Notes: a model not told the origin generated them from the sequence alone. Shown: positions 16,827-24,471, counted from the stretch's first letter. The stretch is 39,606 bases of DNA from an uncultured Erysipelotrichaceae bacterium (GCA_902768335.1 CACXKR010000020.1:1-39606); one strand, 5' to 3'. Numbers and translations: made by a program.

Positions 16827-18607
16827 TCGATTACCCCATTTTGAGGTAGACCATTAGTGGTTAGCGTTTCGCCTTTAAGAGGATCGATGTAGCCTATAGA
16901 CACTCCGTTTGAATTACAAATATATTCATAAGCTCCATTATTTGGTAGATAAATATTTAAGCTTCCATCCGCGAGTTTTTCTCCACTTAGATGCTTACTA
17001 TTCATCTTTCCATCTTTATAAGTGAAAACTTCCTTTTTAATATTCTTTTCAAACAAGGTAAATGAAGCTGGTTTATCGATATGAAGAACCTTATAGGTTC
17101 CATCATTAAGCTTGCATTTTCTATTACCCATGAATCTTGAGTCACATGCGCATAAGAAAGAATAACTGACTTCTGGCATATGACAGACGAGAAGACCCAT
17201 CGCATTATCGCGGTAGAGAAGTTGAGTTAAAACATCTTTTCGATATTTATATGCGTTAGCGAAGAATGATAAGAGTAAAGCATTGCTGTTATATAGTTTT
17301 TCAATCATATCGAAATTCTTTTCGTTCGCCCCAAATATCTGCAAAAACAAAAGTTCGACATCCATCGCAAATTGGGTGGATTGATCTTCTTGCAGTTCCA
17401 TGATGAGCGTACGCACAAAATCATATTCGAAGATAATGCTCGCTAAATTTTTTAAATTTAATTTTTCAATATCAGAATTTAAACCAAAGATGGTTGCCAT
17501 TAAATCACGAATCCCTTGTTGGACATATTTAGCGTACATGTCGCGAGTTTGGATGCCGTTAACTGCGAGTTCATGAATCAAATCGTGATTGAAGCGACCT
17601 TGCGATGGGTTAACCATTTCGCGAGCTAAATTGTTTTCATTAGCCTTTTCACCGATATCAAAGAATTTCCATTTATCGACACTATAATCGGTGAACTTTT
17701 CAGCACCATAGGTGAAGTGATATAAAGAAATAATTTTCTCACGTTCACTTTCATCAAAATAAATATCGTTTAATCTGTCTGGATAGTAGTGGTCGATACC
17801 ATATCGCGCAAATCCCCATTCAAATGGAGCGACTAGTGGTACAAAGTCATTATAGTTAACGAGGTTATGTATGCCGTGGTAGATTTCTTTTCTAGCGTCC
17901 TCTAAAGTAATTTCCACACCTAAAGGTGGTTCAAAGCAATAGGCATAGATATCATCATCGTTATATTGAACTTCGTTAGTTAGATATTGTTTCTCTTCGT
18001 ACATTTTGATGATTTCACCAGCGACCATGTTCGATGCAATCGCTGCTCGAGAATATCCAGAGATCCAGAATTTAACTTTTCCACTGATTGAATAATTTTT
18101 TAGATAAGAAGTTAAACCTTCGATCACTTGATCTGTAGCTTCTTTAAACCCTTGAGCGTCACCTTCTAAACCTAAGGTAAAATTGCTTGCCCATTCTCCA
18201 TCATAATTTCCACCTCTAACCGCGATTGCAACTAAAGTGAAATCTTCTTTACTTAAAGAAATATGCTTACTAGCAAGACCATAACCGATGCTATCAGTCC
18301 AAGGCATTTGATAGAAGGAGTCATTCATATAAATATTGTCAAAATGTTCCTTTTCCCAAAGCTCTCTTAGATATTTGCTACGCACCGAATAATCTTCATC
18401 TCCATTAAAAGTGGCTAAAGCCATTGCGTGGGAAGCTAAAGCGATTTCTTCATGATATTCTTTGTTATCAAGCAAAAAATAAGAGTCGTTATAATAAGTA
18501 TCAAAAGTAAAATCGCAGCTTTGAAATGAAATCTTATCGCTTTTTGAACAAGAGCAAAGCGAAGTTAACATTGGGAGTAAAAGACAAATTTTGAATTTAA
18601 TTCTCAT
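16823..18607 (-). CDS. Lipase-like (alpha/beta-hydrolase) lipoprotein
   Basis: A 594-residue exported protein with a lipoprotein signal ending LCSC (C19 likely acylated). The region around residues 100-250 resembles class 3 lipases: LVAIAVRGGNYDGEWASN for the first strand, and KFWISGYSRAAIASNMVA for the nucleophile elbow (GYSRA, as in the GxSRG/A motif of secreted Clostridia/Bacilli lipase-like proteins). NLVNYNDFVPLVAP would carry the acid. The C-terminal part (about 460-594) contains a beta-rich segment (DGTYKVLHIDKPASFTLFEKN). Substrate unknown. A promoter on the minus strand (TTAGCA, 17 bp, TATACT) would start transcription one or two bases before the ATG. Confidence 0.75.
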   Translation of the reverse strand: MRIKFKICLLLPMLTSLCSCSKSDKISFQSCDFTFDTYYNDSYFLLDNKEYHEEIALASHAMALATFNGDEDYSVRSKYLRELWEKEHFDNIYMNDSFYQMPWTDSIGYGLASKHISLSKEDFTLVAIAVRGGNYDGEWASNFTLGLEGDAQGFKEATDQVIEGLTSYLKNYSISGKVKFWISGYSRAAIASNMVAGEIIKMYEEKQYLTNEVQYNDDDIYAYCFEPPLGVEITLEDARKEIYHGIHNLVNYNDFVPLVAPFEWGFARYGIDHYYPDRLNDIYFDESEREKIISLYHFTYGAEKFTDYSVDKWKFFDIGEKANENNLAREMVNPSQGRFNHDLIHELAVNGIQTRDMYAKYVQQGIRDLMATIFGLNSDIEKLNLKNLASIIFEYDFVRTLIMELQEDQSTQFAMDVELLFLQIFGANEKNFDMIEKLYNSNALLLSFFANAYKYRKDVLTQLLYRDNAMGLLVCHMPEVSYSFLCACDSRFMGNRKCKLNDGTYKVLHIDKPASFTLFEKNIKKEVFTYKDGKMNSKHLSGEKLADGSLNIYLPNNGAYEYICNSNGVSIGYIDPLKGETLTTNGLPQNGVIE

Positions 18608-18644
18608 TTGAATTAAGTATACTATTTTTAGAAGAAGTTGCTAA
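18605..18644 (-). promoter_or_regulatory. Minus-strand promoter with nearly leaderless start
   Basis: On the minus strand, -35 TTAGCA (18644-18639), a 17-bp spacer and -10 TATACT (18621-18616) lie eight bases before the ATG at 18607. The -10 sits in the palindrome AGTATACT, which could also act as a -10 for the divergent gene at 18649. Confidence 0.45.
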
Positions 18645-18648
18645 TAAA

Positions 18649-19437
18649 ATGACTAGCTACAACGTCCAATTATCACTTTTAAGAAAAAAGAGAAACCTCT
18701 CGCTTAAAGAAGCAGCGAAGCAAATCGGCATCTCTCGATTCGTCTTATATTTATATGAAAATGGTTATTTTAGGCCTTCAAAAGCTGCTTTAAAAAATAT
18801 TGAAGAATTCTACCAAGAAAAGATGTCTTTTGAAGGTGAAAGTGCTTATCCTGCTCCTTTAAAAGAAAAAGCTATCAAGGAGAAAAAAGAATCTTTTCTT
18901 ATAAAAAGAATTGTTTTTGGAACGTTATCTTTATTCACTTTATTAAGCGTTATAACCGGCATTATTTTATTCAATAAATCGGTCAATAATAAAACATCTT
19001 ATTATGGTGATACCTATAACGAGATGAAAGCGAAAGTGGAGGATCACGGGGAAGTTGGTCATGATCTAGTGACCGCTTTAACATATCACTATATCGATAG
19101 TTATGACGCTCCTAATTACGCTTCAATAATTTATTATCAAACAAATAATATTCTTTATTTTAACGAAGCAATTTATTCAACAACTACCCTTACTGAAGAT
19201 TATGGAGTGGTTCGCTATCACTTTAAATTTGGTTCCAATTTAAGTGTTAATTCTAATGTCTGTGAATTCCATTTTGGTTCTTGGTCACTTGGAATTTATG
19301 CGACCTGTAATTTCACTTATACTGGTGAAAAGATTGATAAAGTTAATAATTATAATCTCCAATTAGCGGCCTCAGAAAAAATCGAAGAGCAAGAAGTGGT
19401 GGATATCATCAACCGCCTGAAGGTCCTTTTATCATGA
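18649..19437 (+). CDS. XRE HTH, single-pass membrane sensor protein
   Basis: A 262-residue protein. Residues 5-60 are an XRE HTH (LSLLRKKRNLSLKEAAKQIGISRFVLYLYENG). One membrane segment (about 86-108, IVFGTLSLFTLLSVITGIILF) is followed by an outside domain of about 150 residues with many Tyr and beta-type strands. This layout suggests a membrane-bound transcription regulator sensing an external signal. The extracytoplasmic domain is not recognised. It is divergent from the lipase/amylase operon and overlaps the following membrane protein's likely start (ATGA at 19434), so it may regulate either. Confidence 0.75.
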   Translation: MTSYNVQLSLLRKKRNLSLKEAAKQIGISRFVLYLYENGYFRPSKAALKNIEEFYQEKMSFEGESAYPAPLKEKAIKEKKESFLIKRIVFGTLSLFTLLSVITGIILFNKSVNNKTSYYGDTYNEMKAKVEDHGEVGHDLVTALTYHYIDSYDAPNYASIIYYQTNNILYFNEAIYSTTTLTEDYGVVRYHFKFGSNLSVNSNVCEFHFGSWSLGIYATCNFTYTGEKIDKVNNYNLQLAASEKIEEQEVVDIINRLKVLLS

Positions 19438-19519
19438 TTTTTTACCCGCTAGAGAAAAAGGCCGTATAGTCAATTTTGCCCTGCAAATCGCCGCTCTTTT
19501 ACTCATTCTACCAGGAGTA

Positions 19520-20566
19520 GTGGCCTTCTTTATCTTCTTTGGATTATTTGTGAAAGCGATGATTGCAAATATTAAGCCTCGCCTTGTCACTGCCGAGACA
19601 AATAAAGGCCTAAATAAAAGTGAACCTTTGCCAAAAGATTTAAGAATCAATTTTGGTATTCCTGATATGTTTATCATCATAATCTCTAAATTTTTGCAAT
19701 ATGGTTCTATCATAATCATGCTTTTAAGCATCATTGGAAAAGTCGGTTTACCTTTGCCTGCTTTTATGTCTAATGCAAATTTTATTTCTTTTCTTCGCAT
19801 CGCCTTCCTCGCTGGAATATTCTTAGAGCATTTCACGATGATTGGGCGAATCAAAAAGGCTACTACCTTATTCCAGACTATCGTGCTTAACCTTGGGTTA
19901 TTTTTATTTATCGCAACGATTGAAACGACTGTTATTTCAATCACCAATGCATGGGGTTATGATTTTGCAACCTTTATCGTTAAATTCATTCCAAGTAACG
20001 TTTACCAAGTGGTTGCAGTTCATTATTTAATCTTCCTTTTCTTATTCTTCCAGCCACCATTTTTAAATAAAAGAAAGAAATATGTCCGCGTGATATGGCA
20101 TTGTTTGTCATTTATCCCTCTTGGATTCTTAATCGCTATTTATTTCTTATCCAATTCTTATATGCTCACTTATGGAGTGGAAAATAACATCTTCATCGAC
20201 TTCTGGTTCCCAAACGGTTTCTTAGCCTTATCCGTTGTCTGCGTCTTATTTATGTATGTCACCTTCGCTGTTCGTATTCATTACGAAAGAAAATTTGGTC
20301 AAGGCAAAGCTCAATCATTCTTCTATGGTGATCGCTACACTTTGATCGAAAATGCCATTTGTTGCATTTTAATCATCATTGTCGGTGCAATCGATTTCAT
20401 ATTCGCGAATAATCAATATGCCTATTATTTAGGATTAGGCAGCAATTATTGGATCTTCGCTATGATTCCTTTCATCATCCTTTGTAAATATTCTCCAAAC
20501 AATCAACAGATCTTTGTCTTTAAAGAAGAATTAGAAATCCCTCTAAGAGAGAATAAAGAAGCTTAA
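19520..20566 (+). CDS. Polytopic membrane protein, unknown function; 5' end probably frameshifted
   Basis: At least eight hydrophobic segments over 348 residues; no family recognised. The continuous frame starts only at GTG 19520, inside the first membrane helix. The frame reads on upstream as coding-like sequence (FLPAREKGRIVNFALQIAAL), and an ATG at 19434 overlapping the preceding stop (ATGA) leads into it if the T6 run at 19438-19443 had one more T. So the true protein is probably about 29 residues longer, starting MIFLPAREKGR. The partner gene upstream is an XRE membrane sensor, suggesting a functional pair. A good terminator follows. Confidence 0.7.
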   Translation: MAFFIFFGLFVKAMIANIKPRLVTAETNKGLNKSEPLPKDLRINFGIPDMFIIIISKFLQYGSIIIMLLSIIGKVGLPLPAFMSNANFISFLRIAFLAGIFLEHFTMIGRIKKATTLFQTIVLNLGLFLFIATIETTVISITNAWGYDFATFIVKFIPSNVYQVVAVHYLIFLFLFFQPPFLNKRKKYVRVIWHCLSFIPLGFLIAIYFLSNSYMLTYGVENNIFIDFWFPNGFLALSVVCVLFMYVTFAVRIHYERKFGQGKAQSFFYGDRYTLIENAICCILIIIVGAIDFIFANNQYAYYLGLGSNYWIFAMIPFIILCKYSPNNQQIFVFKEELEIPLRENKEA

Positions 20567-20585
20567 GAAAACCCGATTAAATAAT

Positions 20586-20607
20586 AAGACCACAGAGTGG
20601 TCTTTTT
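20586..20607 (+). terminator. Rho-independent terminator
   Basis: Stem AAGACCAC-AGA-GTGGTCTT (20586-20604) with a T-tract to 20607, downstream of the membrane protein gene. Confidence 0.85.
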
Positions 20608-20615
20608 AAATTATT

Positions 20616-20660
20616 CGCACAATTTTAAATTTTCACCAGTATATAGTTTACGAAAGGAGG
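20616..20660 (+). promoter_or_regulatory. Shared promoter box, copy A, before HTH-MntA 1
   Basis: TTCGCACAATTTT, then TTTTCACCAGTATATAGTTTA and GAAAGGAGG. The same arrangement, with CGCAC exactly 21 bases before CAGTAT, precedes the RhuM gene (24504), and a variant precedes the gene at 36979. The -10 is probably TATATA or TATAGT; a canonical -35 is absent, so a specific activator or alternative sigma factor is possible. Confidence 0.5.
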
Positions 20661-20672
20661 CATCGTCTTTTA

Positions 20673-21233
20673 ATGAAATCATCGTGGCAAATCAATAAAA
20701 ATGAAATATGCCAATATGGCAAATATGCAGTTGACAAAACTTGCCAAAAGATGGATTATTGGAATATGACTTTAAAAGAATTAAGAAAAGTAAATAATTT
20801 AACTCAAAAAGAAGCTGCTTTACTAATAAACATTCCGTATAGAACCTATGTTAGATATGAAGAGAATGGCGCTAGTAAAGATTCTTTTAAGTATCAAATG
20901 CTGTTGAAGGTCTTAGAAGAAAAAACTCGAATCGATGAAGAACATGGCGTCGTATCTATTGATAAAATCAAAGAACTATTAATTCCGATACTTAAAAAGA
21001 AAAAGATCTCTTATTGTTATTTATTTGGTTCATACGCGAGAGGGAGTCAAAAAGAAAATAGCGATATCGATCTTTTAGTGGACACTGAATTAACTGGTTT
21101 AGACTTCCTAATGCTAGTGGAAGAGATGAGAAACACTCTTCATAAAAAAATAGACTTATTAAGACTAATAGACTTAAAAAGTGATAATCCGATCGTCATC
21201 GAAATATTAAAAGATGGTATAAGATTATTATGA
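20673..21233 (+). CDS. HTH-MntA-like nucleotidyltransferase antitoxin 1
   Basis: Residues from about M32 form an XRE HTH (MTLKELRKVNNLTQKEA...YRTYVRYEENG), followed by a minimal nucleotidyltransferase with the MntA signature GSx10DxD (G119 S120 ... D131 I132 D133). MntA antitoxins AMPylate the Tyr of HepT toxins; a HepT lies two genes downstream. Two starts are possible. ATG 20673 follows AAAGGAGG (20653-20660). ATG 20766 (M32) aligns with the paralogue's start and sits six bases after a promoter (TTGACA 20731-20736, 17 bp, GATTAT 20754-20759). The TGCCA-ATA-TGGCA dyad (20709-20721) would then be an operator rather than coding sequence. Confidence 0.87.
   Translation: MKSSWQINKNEICQYGKYAVDKTCQKMDYWNMTLKELRKVNNLTQKEAALLINIPYRTYVRYEENGASKDSFKYQMLLKVLEEKTRIDEEHGVVSIDKIKELLIPILKKKKISYCYLFGSYARGSQKENSDIDLLVDTELTGLDFLMLVEEMRNTLHKKIDLLRLIDLKSDNPIVIEILKDGIRLL
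20709..20768 (+). promoter_or_regulatory. Internal leaderless promoter and operator of HTH-MntA 1
   Basis: The perfect dyad TGCCA-ATA-TGGCA (20709-20721), then -35 TTGACA (20731-20736), a TTGCCAAAA copy in the spacer (20741-20749), -10 GATTAT (20754-20759) and ATG at 20766, six bases later. The same GCCAA operator word occurs before the second HTH-MntA gene. Confidence 0.45.
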
Positions 21234-21247
21234 TTCGTGAAACACCT

Positions 21248-21332
21248 TTTGGCATATAAAAATAAAGCAAGTATGCCAAATTGACATATTCGAATTGAAA
21301 CATAGTGACAAATGCATTATTATTTAGGCATG
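21248..21332 (+). promoter_or_regulatory. Operator and leaderless promoter of HTH-MntA 2
   Basis: Inverted repeat TTTGGCATA (21248-21256)/TATGCCAAA (21272-21280), then -35 TTGAAA (21295-21300), 17-bp spacer, -10 TATTAT (21318-21323) and ATG 21330 after six bases. The arrangement suggests autorepression by the HTH domain and a leaderless transcript. Confidence 0.55.
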
Positions 21333-21809
21333 ACCTTGCTTGAAACTAGACAAAAATATAATCTATCTCAATTAGATGCTGCGGAAGCTTTGAAAGTCTC
21401 GCTACGCACATATATTCGTTACGAAAAAGACGATAGTTATGGTGATGAATACAAAAGAACTGCTTTTATCTCCAAATTAGATAACAAATATGAGATAACT
21501 GAAGATAAAGGTCTTTTAACTATTGATTATATCAAGGATGCTTTAACTCAACTATTTGATAAAGAATACAAAGGTATCATAAACTTCTGTTATTTGTTTG
21601 GCTCATATGCAAAAGGTTACGCAAGCGAGAAAAGCGATGTAGATCTATGTGTTGATACAGATTTGAAAGGTCTTAAGTTTGTCGCATTAAGTGAAGATAT
21701 TAGAAATGTGCTTCATAAAAAAATAGACTTAATTAGGTTTTCAAATCTAAACGATAATCTTACCCTTGTAGGTGAAATATTAAAAGACGGCATAAAAATC
21801 TATGGATAA
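21330..21809 (+). CDS. HTH-MntA-like nucleotidyltransferase antitoxin 2
   Basis: A 159-residue paralogue of the preceding gene: HTH (MTLLETRQKYNLSQLDAAEALKV...YIRYEKD) and minimal nucleotidyltransferase with GSYAKGYASEKSDVD, again GSx10DxD. An in-frame ATG at 21312 exists, but the promoter lies over it (-10 at 21318-21323), and the homologous start is ATG 21330. It overlaps the HepT gene by eight bases, so this copy is the one translationally coupled to the toxin. The HTH probably autoregulates the locus through the GCCAA dyads. Confidence 0.87.
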   Translation: MTLLETRQKYNLSQLDAAEALKVSLRTYIRYEKDDSYGDEYKRTAFISKLDNKYEITEDKGLLTIDYIKDALTQLFDKEYKGIINFCYLFGSYAKGYASEKSDVDLCVDTDLKGLKFVALSEDIRNVLHKKIDLIRFSNLNDNLTLVGEILKDGIKIYG

Positions 21810-22134
21810 CCAAAAAGATGATGGTTACTATGGATCAAAAGCATTAGAAGAAATCAATATAATTCAAAGTTACTTCAATAACAAAACATATGAAGAATTT
21901 TTAAGTGACTCCGAACTTATTGATGCGATAATGTTTCGCTTGATCCAATTAATCGAAAACATCAAAAAAATATCGGATGGTTTCAAAGACAAATACCCTG
22001 ATATACCATGGGGTAAAATAATTGGTTTTAGAAATGGCATAGTCCATGAGTATGGTAAGACCGATTATTTTATTGTCTATGAAACAATTCTTTATGATCT
22101 CAAAGAACTAAAAATCGCTCTTGAAACGCTTTGA
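21802..22134 (+). CDS. HepT-like HEPN ribonuclease toxin
   Basis: A 110-residue all-helical HEPN protein (DUF86/HepT type). The active-site motif GFRNGIVHEYG gives R77, H82 and Y84, matching the RX4HXY motif in which R and H form the RNase site and Y is the residue AMPylated by MntA. It is the toxin of the module and overlaps the second HTH-MntA gene by eight bases. Length and motif are typical. A U-rich stretch (GGGTTTTTTT near 22160) follows but without a good stem. Confidence 0.9.
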   Translation: MDNQKDDGYYGSKALEEINIIQSYFNNKTYEEFLSDSELIDAIMFRLIQLIENIKKISDGFKDKYPDIPWGKIIGFRNGIVHEYGKTDYFIVYETILYDLKELKIALETL

Positions 22135-22194
22135 TTTACTAATTTATCGAGGTTCTGCGGGTTTTTTTCATAATTTTTCTTATATCTAGTAAAG

Positions 22195-22302
22195 TGATAT
22201 AATTTTAAACGCAACCAAAAGTTGCCTCAAATTCTAACTAGAGTTGGTAGAGCAACCGCTTCATTAACTGTTAAATTATAGTCGCTAAAAACTTGGAGGC
22301 AA
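22195..22302 (+). promoter_or_regulatory. Promoter and possibly structured 5' leader with anti-Shine-Dalgarno
   Basis: An extended -10 TGATATAAT (hexamer 22198-22203) would start transcription near 22210, leaving a leader of about 98 nt. It begins with the hairpin GCAAC-CAAAA-GTTGC (22211-22225). The segment TTGCCTC (22222-22228) is complementary to GAGGCAA in the ribosome binding site (22296-22302). The two pairings exclude each other, as in a translational switch. Confidence 0.45.
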
Positions 22303-22307
22303 AAATT

Positions 22308-23054
22308 ATGACAATCGAAATCGCAGATAGACTTATTAAATTAAGAAAACAATATGGCTATTCACAAGAAGAACTCGCCGACAAATTAGGCTTATCTAGA
22401 CAAGCGGTATCTAAATGGGAAAGAGCAGAAGCTTCTCCTGATACTGATAACCTCATCTGTTTAGCGAAACTATATGGCATCTCTCTTGACGAACTTTTAT
22501 CCACTGATGAAGATATCGATACCATCGTTAAAGAACAAGTTAAGAAAGAAGAGGACACTAAAGAAGAAAAAGTTCACATTATCGATGATGAAGGAAATGA
22601 AGTCATCGTCAAAGATAAATGTGTTGAATGTAGAGACAAAGATGGAAACCTCGTCAAATGTAAAGACTTCCATAACAAAGATAAATTCCTTGGAGTATTA
22701 GGCATCGTTGAAGGATCATTAATGATCGCTTCACTTATCACCTATATTCTTTTAGGATCTTTCCTTCAAATGTGGCATAACGCTTGGGTAGTGGTGTTCG
22801 TCCCTGAAATCATCTGTTCATTCGTTAGAGCAATCTATAAGAAGAACGCCAATCAATTTAATATGGCCTTTGCTGCGATATTCACCTTCTTCTTTGTTTG
22901 TATGATCGCTCCTGGACTTGACGCTAATTTGTGGCATCCAATGTGGGTTGTTTTCCTAGCTATTCCTCTATATTACACCTCTGTGTCCGCTATTAATAAG
23001 ATGATTGGTAAAGAAGAGGAAAAAGATAACGATAAGGATGAAGATATAGACTAA
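22308..23054 (+). CDS. XRE HTH membrane-associated regulator
   Basis: A 248-residue protein: classic XRE HTH at residues 3-60 (LIKLRKQYGYSQEELADKLGLSRQAVSKWERAEASPD), an acidic/charged linker with four Cys (KCVECRDKDGNLVKC, plausibly a small metal or redox site), then four membrane segments (about 125-230) and an acidic tail. This HTH-plus-membrane layout is common in Clostridia and Bacilli, mostly of unknown signal. The in-frame TTG at 22293 is not used: GGAGG (22295-22299) is placed for the ATG at 22308. Confidence 0.85.
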   Translation: MTIEIADRLIKLRKQYGYSQEELADKLGLSRQAVSKWERAEASPDTDNLICLAKLYGISLDELLSTDEDIDTIVKEQVKKEEDTKEEKVHIIDDEGNEVIVKDKCVECRDKDGNLVKCKDFHNKDKFLGVLGIVEGSLMIASLITYILLGSFLQMWHNAWVVVFVPEIICSFVRAIYKKNANQFNMAFAAIFTFFFVCMIAPGLDANLWHPMWVVFLAIPLYYTSVSAINKMIGKEEEKDNDKDEDID

Positions 23055-23071
23055 ATATCAAATCTTAGAAG

Positions 23072-23094
23072 AGCCACTTACCAAAGTGGTTTTT
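23072..23094 (+). terminator. Rho-independent terminator
   Basis: Stem AGCCACTT/AAGTGGTT (one G-T pair; loop ACCA) followed by T5. Confidence 0.75.
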
Positions 23095-23151
23095 CTTTTA
23101 CCATAATTCATCAAAAAATAGCAAAAACTCGTACTGTGGTATGAGATTTGG

Positions 23152-23189
23152 TTGAAAAATGAAGAAAATTCATCTATAGTAAAAGCATG
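23152..23189 (+). promoter_or_regulatory. Leaderless-type promoter of the DUF3990 gene
   Basis: -35 TTGAAA (23152-23157), 17-bp spacer, -10 TATAGT (23175-23180), six bases, ATG at 23187. There is no Shine-Dalgarno. This is one of the clearest examples in the window. Confidence 0.6.
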
Positions 23190-23831
23190 AAAATCTACCA
23201 TGGAAGCAAGATAATTTTAGAAAAACCAACCTATAAAGGCTCAAACCCTTCAAATGACTATGGAGCGGCCTTTTATGCGACACTAGATTATGAGGATGCT
23301 TGTATCTGGGCGTCTAGAAATAATACGGTGGGTTTTGTTAACCAATATGAAATAAACACCGCTAATCTCAAAATCCTAGATTTAACCGATAAAGAAAAAT
23401 ATTCAGTTCTTCATTGGATAACGCTTCTATTAGAAAATCGCACCCTCAACTATTCTTTTAAAACCTTAAATCAAGGTCGTATTAATAAACTTATAGAAAA
23501 ATATCATATTGATATTAATGAATATGACATCGTAATCGGCTATCGCGCGGATGATGCATATTTTAGATTTCCAAAAGAATTCGTGGTTGGAAATATCTCC
23601 CTCGAATTATTAGAGAAAGTCTTTGAACTCGGCGAGCTTGGAAAACAGTTTGTAATCATCTCAGAAAAAGCAATTAATCGTCTCCGTTATCGAAAAGCAG
23701 TGGAAGTGGAGCGAAAATATGTCGGTAAATATTATGAGCAAGTTCAAAAAGCGACAATTAAGTTCGATGAGATACTTAAGGAATCTATCTCTTCAAATGA
23801 AGGCACTAGGATTGGAGATCTCCTTAAATGA
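23187..23831 (+). CDS. DUF3990-like ADP-ribosyltransferase-fold protein (putative toxin)
   Basis: A 214-residue protein. The start MKIYHGSKIILEKP and the segment YGAAFYATLDYEDACIWA are the hallmarks of DUF3990, a family placed in the ADP-ribosyltransferase clan: His in YHGS and Tyr/Thr in FYAT would contact NAD. YDIVIGYRADDAYFRF and GELGKQFVIISEKAI are conserved downstream blocks, the last giving the Q/E-x-E-like position. It overlaps by four bases (ATGA) the following HTH-containing gene. The pair has the shape of a toxin-antitoxin module in which the ART would modify a host molecule. Toxicity is inferred, not shown. Confidence 0.75.
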   Translation: MKIYHGSKIILEKPTYKGSNPSNDYGAAFYATLDYEDACIWASRNNTVGFVNQYEINTANLKILDLTDKEKYSVLHWITLLLENRTLNYSFKTLNQGRINKLIEKYHIDINEYDIVIGYRADDAYFRFPKEFVVGNISLELLEKVFELGELGKQFVIISEKAINRLRYRKAVEVERKYVGKYYEQVQKATIKFDEILKESISSNEGTRIGDLLK

Positions 23832-24457
23832 TATACGCATCATACGATTACATATCCAAATATAGTGATACCCTTGCTGAAATAATTGCTCTAGCTAAAC
23901 TAGACAAATATTCTTTTGAATATATTGAAAAAACTCTTTCAAGTTCAAAGATGATCGATGAATTTGAATATAGCGATGTCACTCTAATTGCCTTTACATC
24001 TTCATCTCGCCTATATCGAAGCTTATTCGCTGACGCTAAAGCCAGTATTAATGATATCGCTTTATTTGATTCCAGTTATTGGATTGGTGAAACATATATT
24101 AGGATCTTCTTAAAATATAAATTAACATTTGAAGCAATTTTCACATACCTTCCTTTGGAAGAAATGGAAAGACAATATGCACTTTATCATGAAATGGATG
24201 AAGGACAATTCGATGAATATTTTGAGTCTCTTTTAAAAGAAAACATTCTCTCAAAAATAATGTCAAAAAAGTCAATAACTTCAGTGCTCCTAGCGAAAAA
24301 AACCGATATTTCTCTTTCCACGATTAGGTCTCTTAAAGAAGGTAAAAGAGATATTCGTAAGATCAGTGCGGATAAGTTAGAAAAGATTGCTACCGCATTA
24401 AATATCAAATTAAGAACACTCTTATATCCAATAACCCTCGATATAGCAAATAACTAA
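23828..24457 (+). CDS. HTH-containing partner of DUF3990 (putative antitoxin)
   Basis: A 209-residue protein, mostly helical. The C-terminal 65 residues contain an XRE-like HTH (KKSITSVLLAKKTDISLSTIRSLKEG...KISADKLEKIATALNIKLRTLL). The first 140 residues are not recognised; they include YWIGETYIRIFLKYKLTFE. It overlaps the DUF3990 gene by ATGA, so the proteins are made together. The HTH could autoregulate the operon or neutralise the partner. A hairpin with a T-rich stem follows. Confidence 0.7.
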   Translation: MIYASYDYISKYSDTLAEIIALAKLDKYSFEYIEKTLSSSKMIDEFEYSDVTLIAFTSSSRLYRSLFADAKASINDIALFDSSYWIGETYIRIFLKYKLTFEAIFTYLPLEEMERQYALYHEMDEGQFDEYFESLLKENILSKIMSKKSITSVLLAKKTDISLSTIRSLKEGKRDIRKISADKLEKIATALNIKLRTLLYPITLDIANN

Positions 24458-24471
24458 TTTATAAATAAGCT

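Noticed and set aside
19432-19947. 171-codon minus-strand open frame
   Set aside because: It is the complement of the membrane-protein gene; its residue pattern is what reverse reading of a hydrophobic protein gives, and it has no ribosome binding site.
22141-22170. Terminator after HepT
   Set aside because: A T7 run is present, but no stable stem precedes it.
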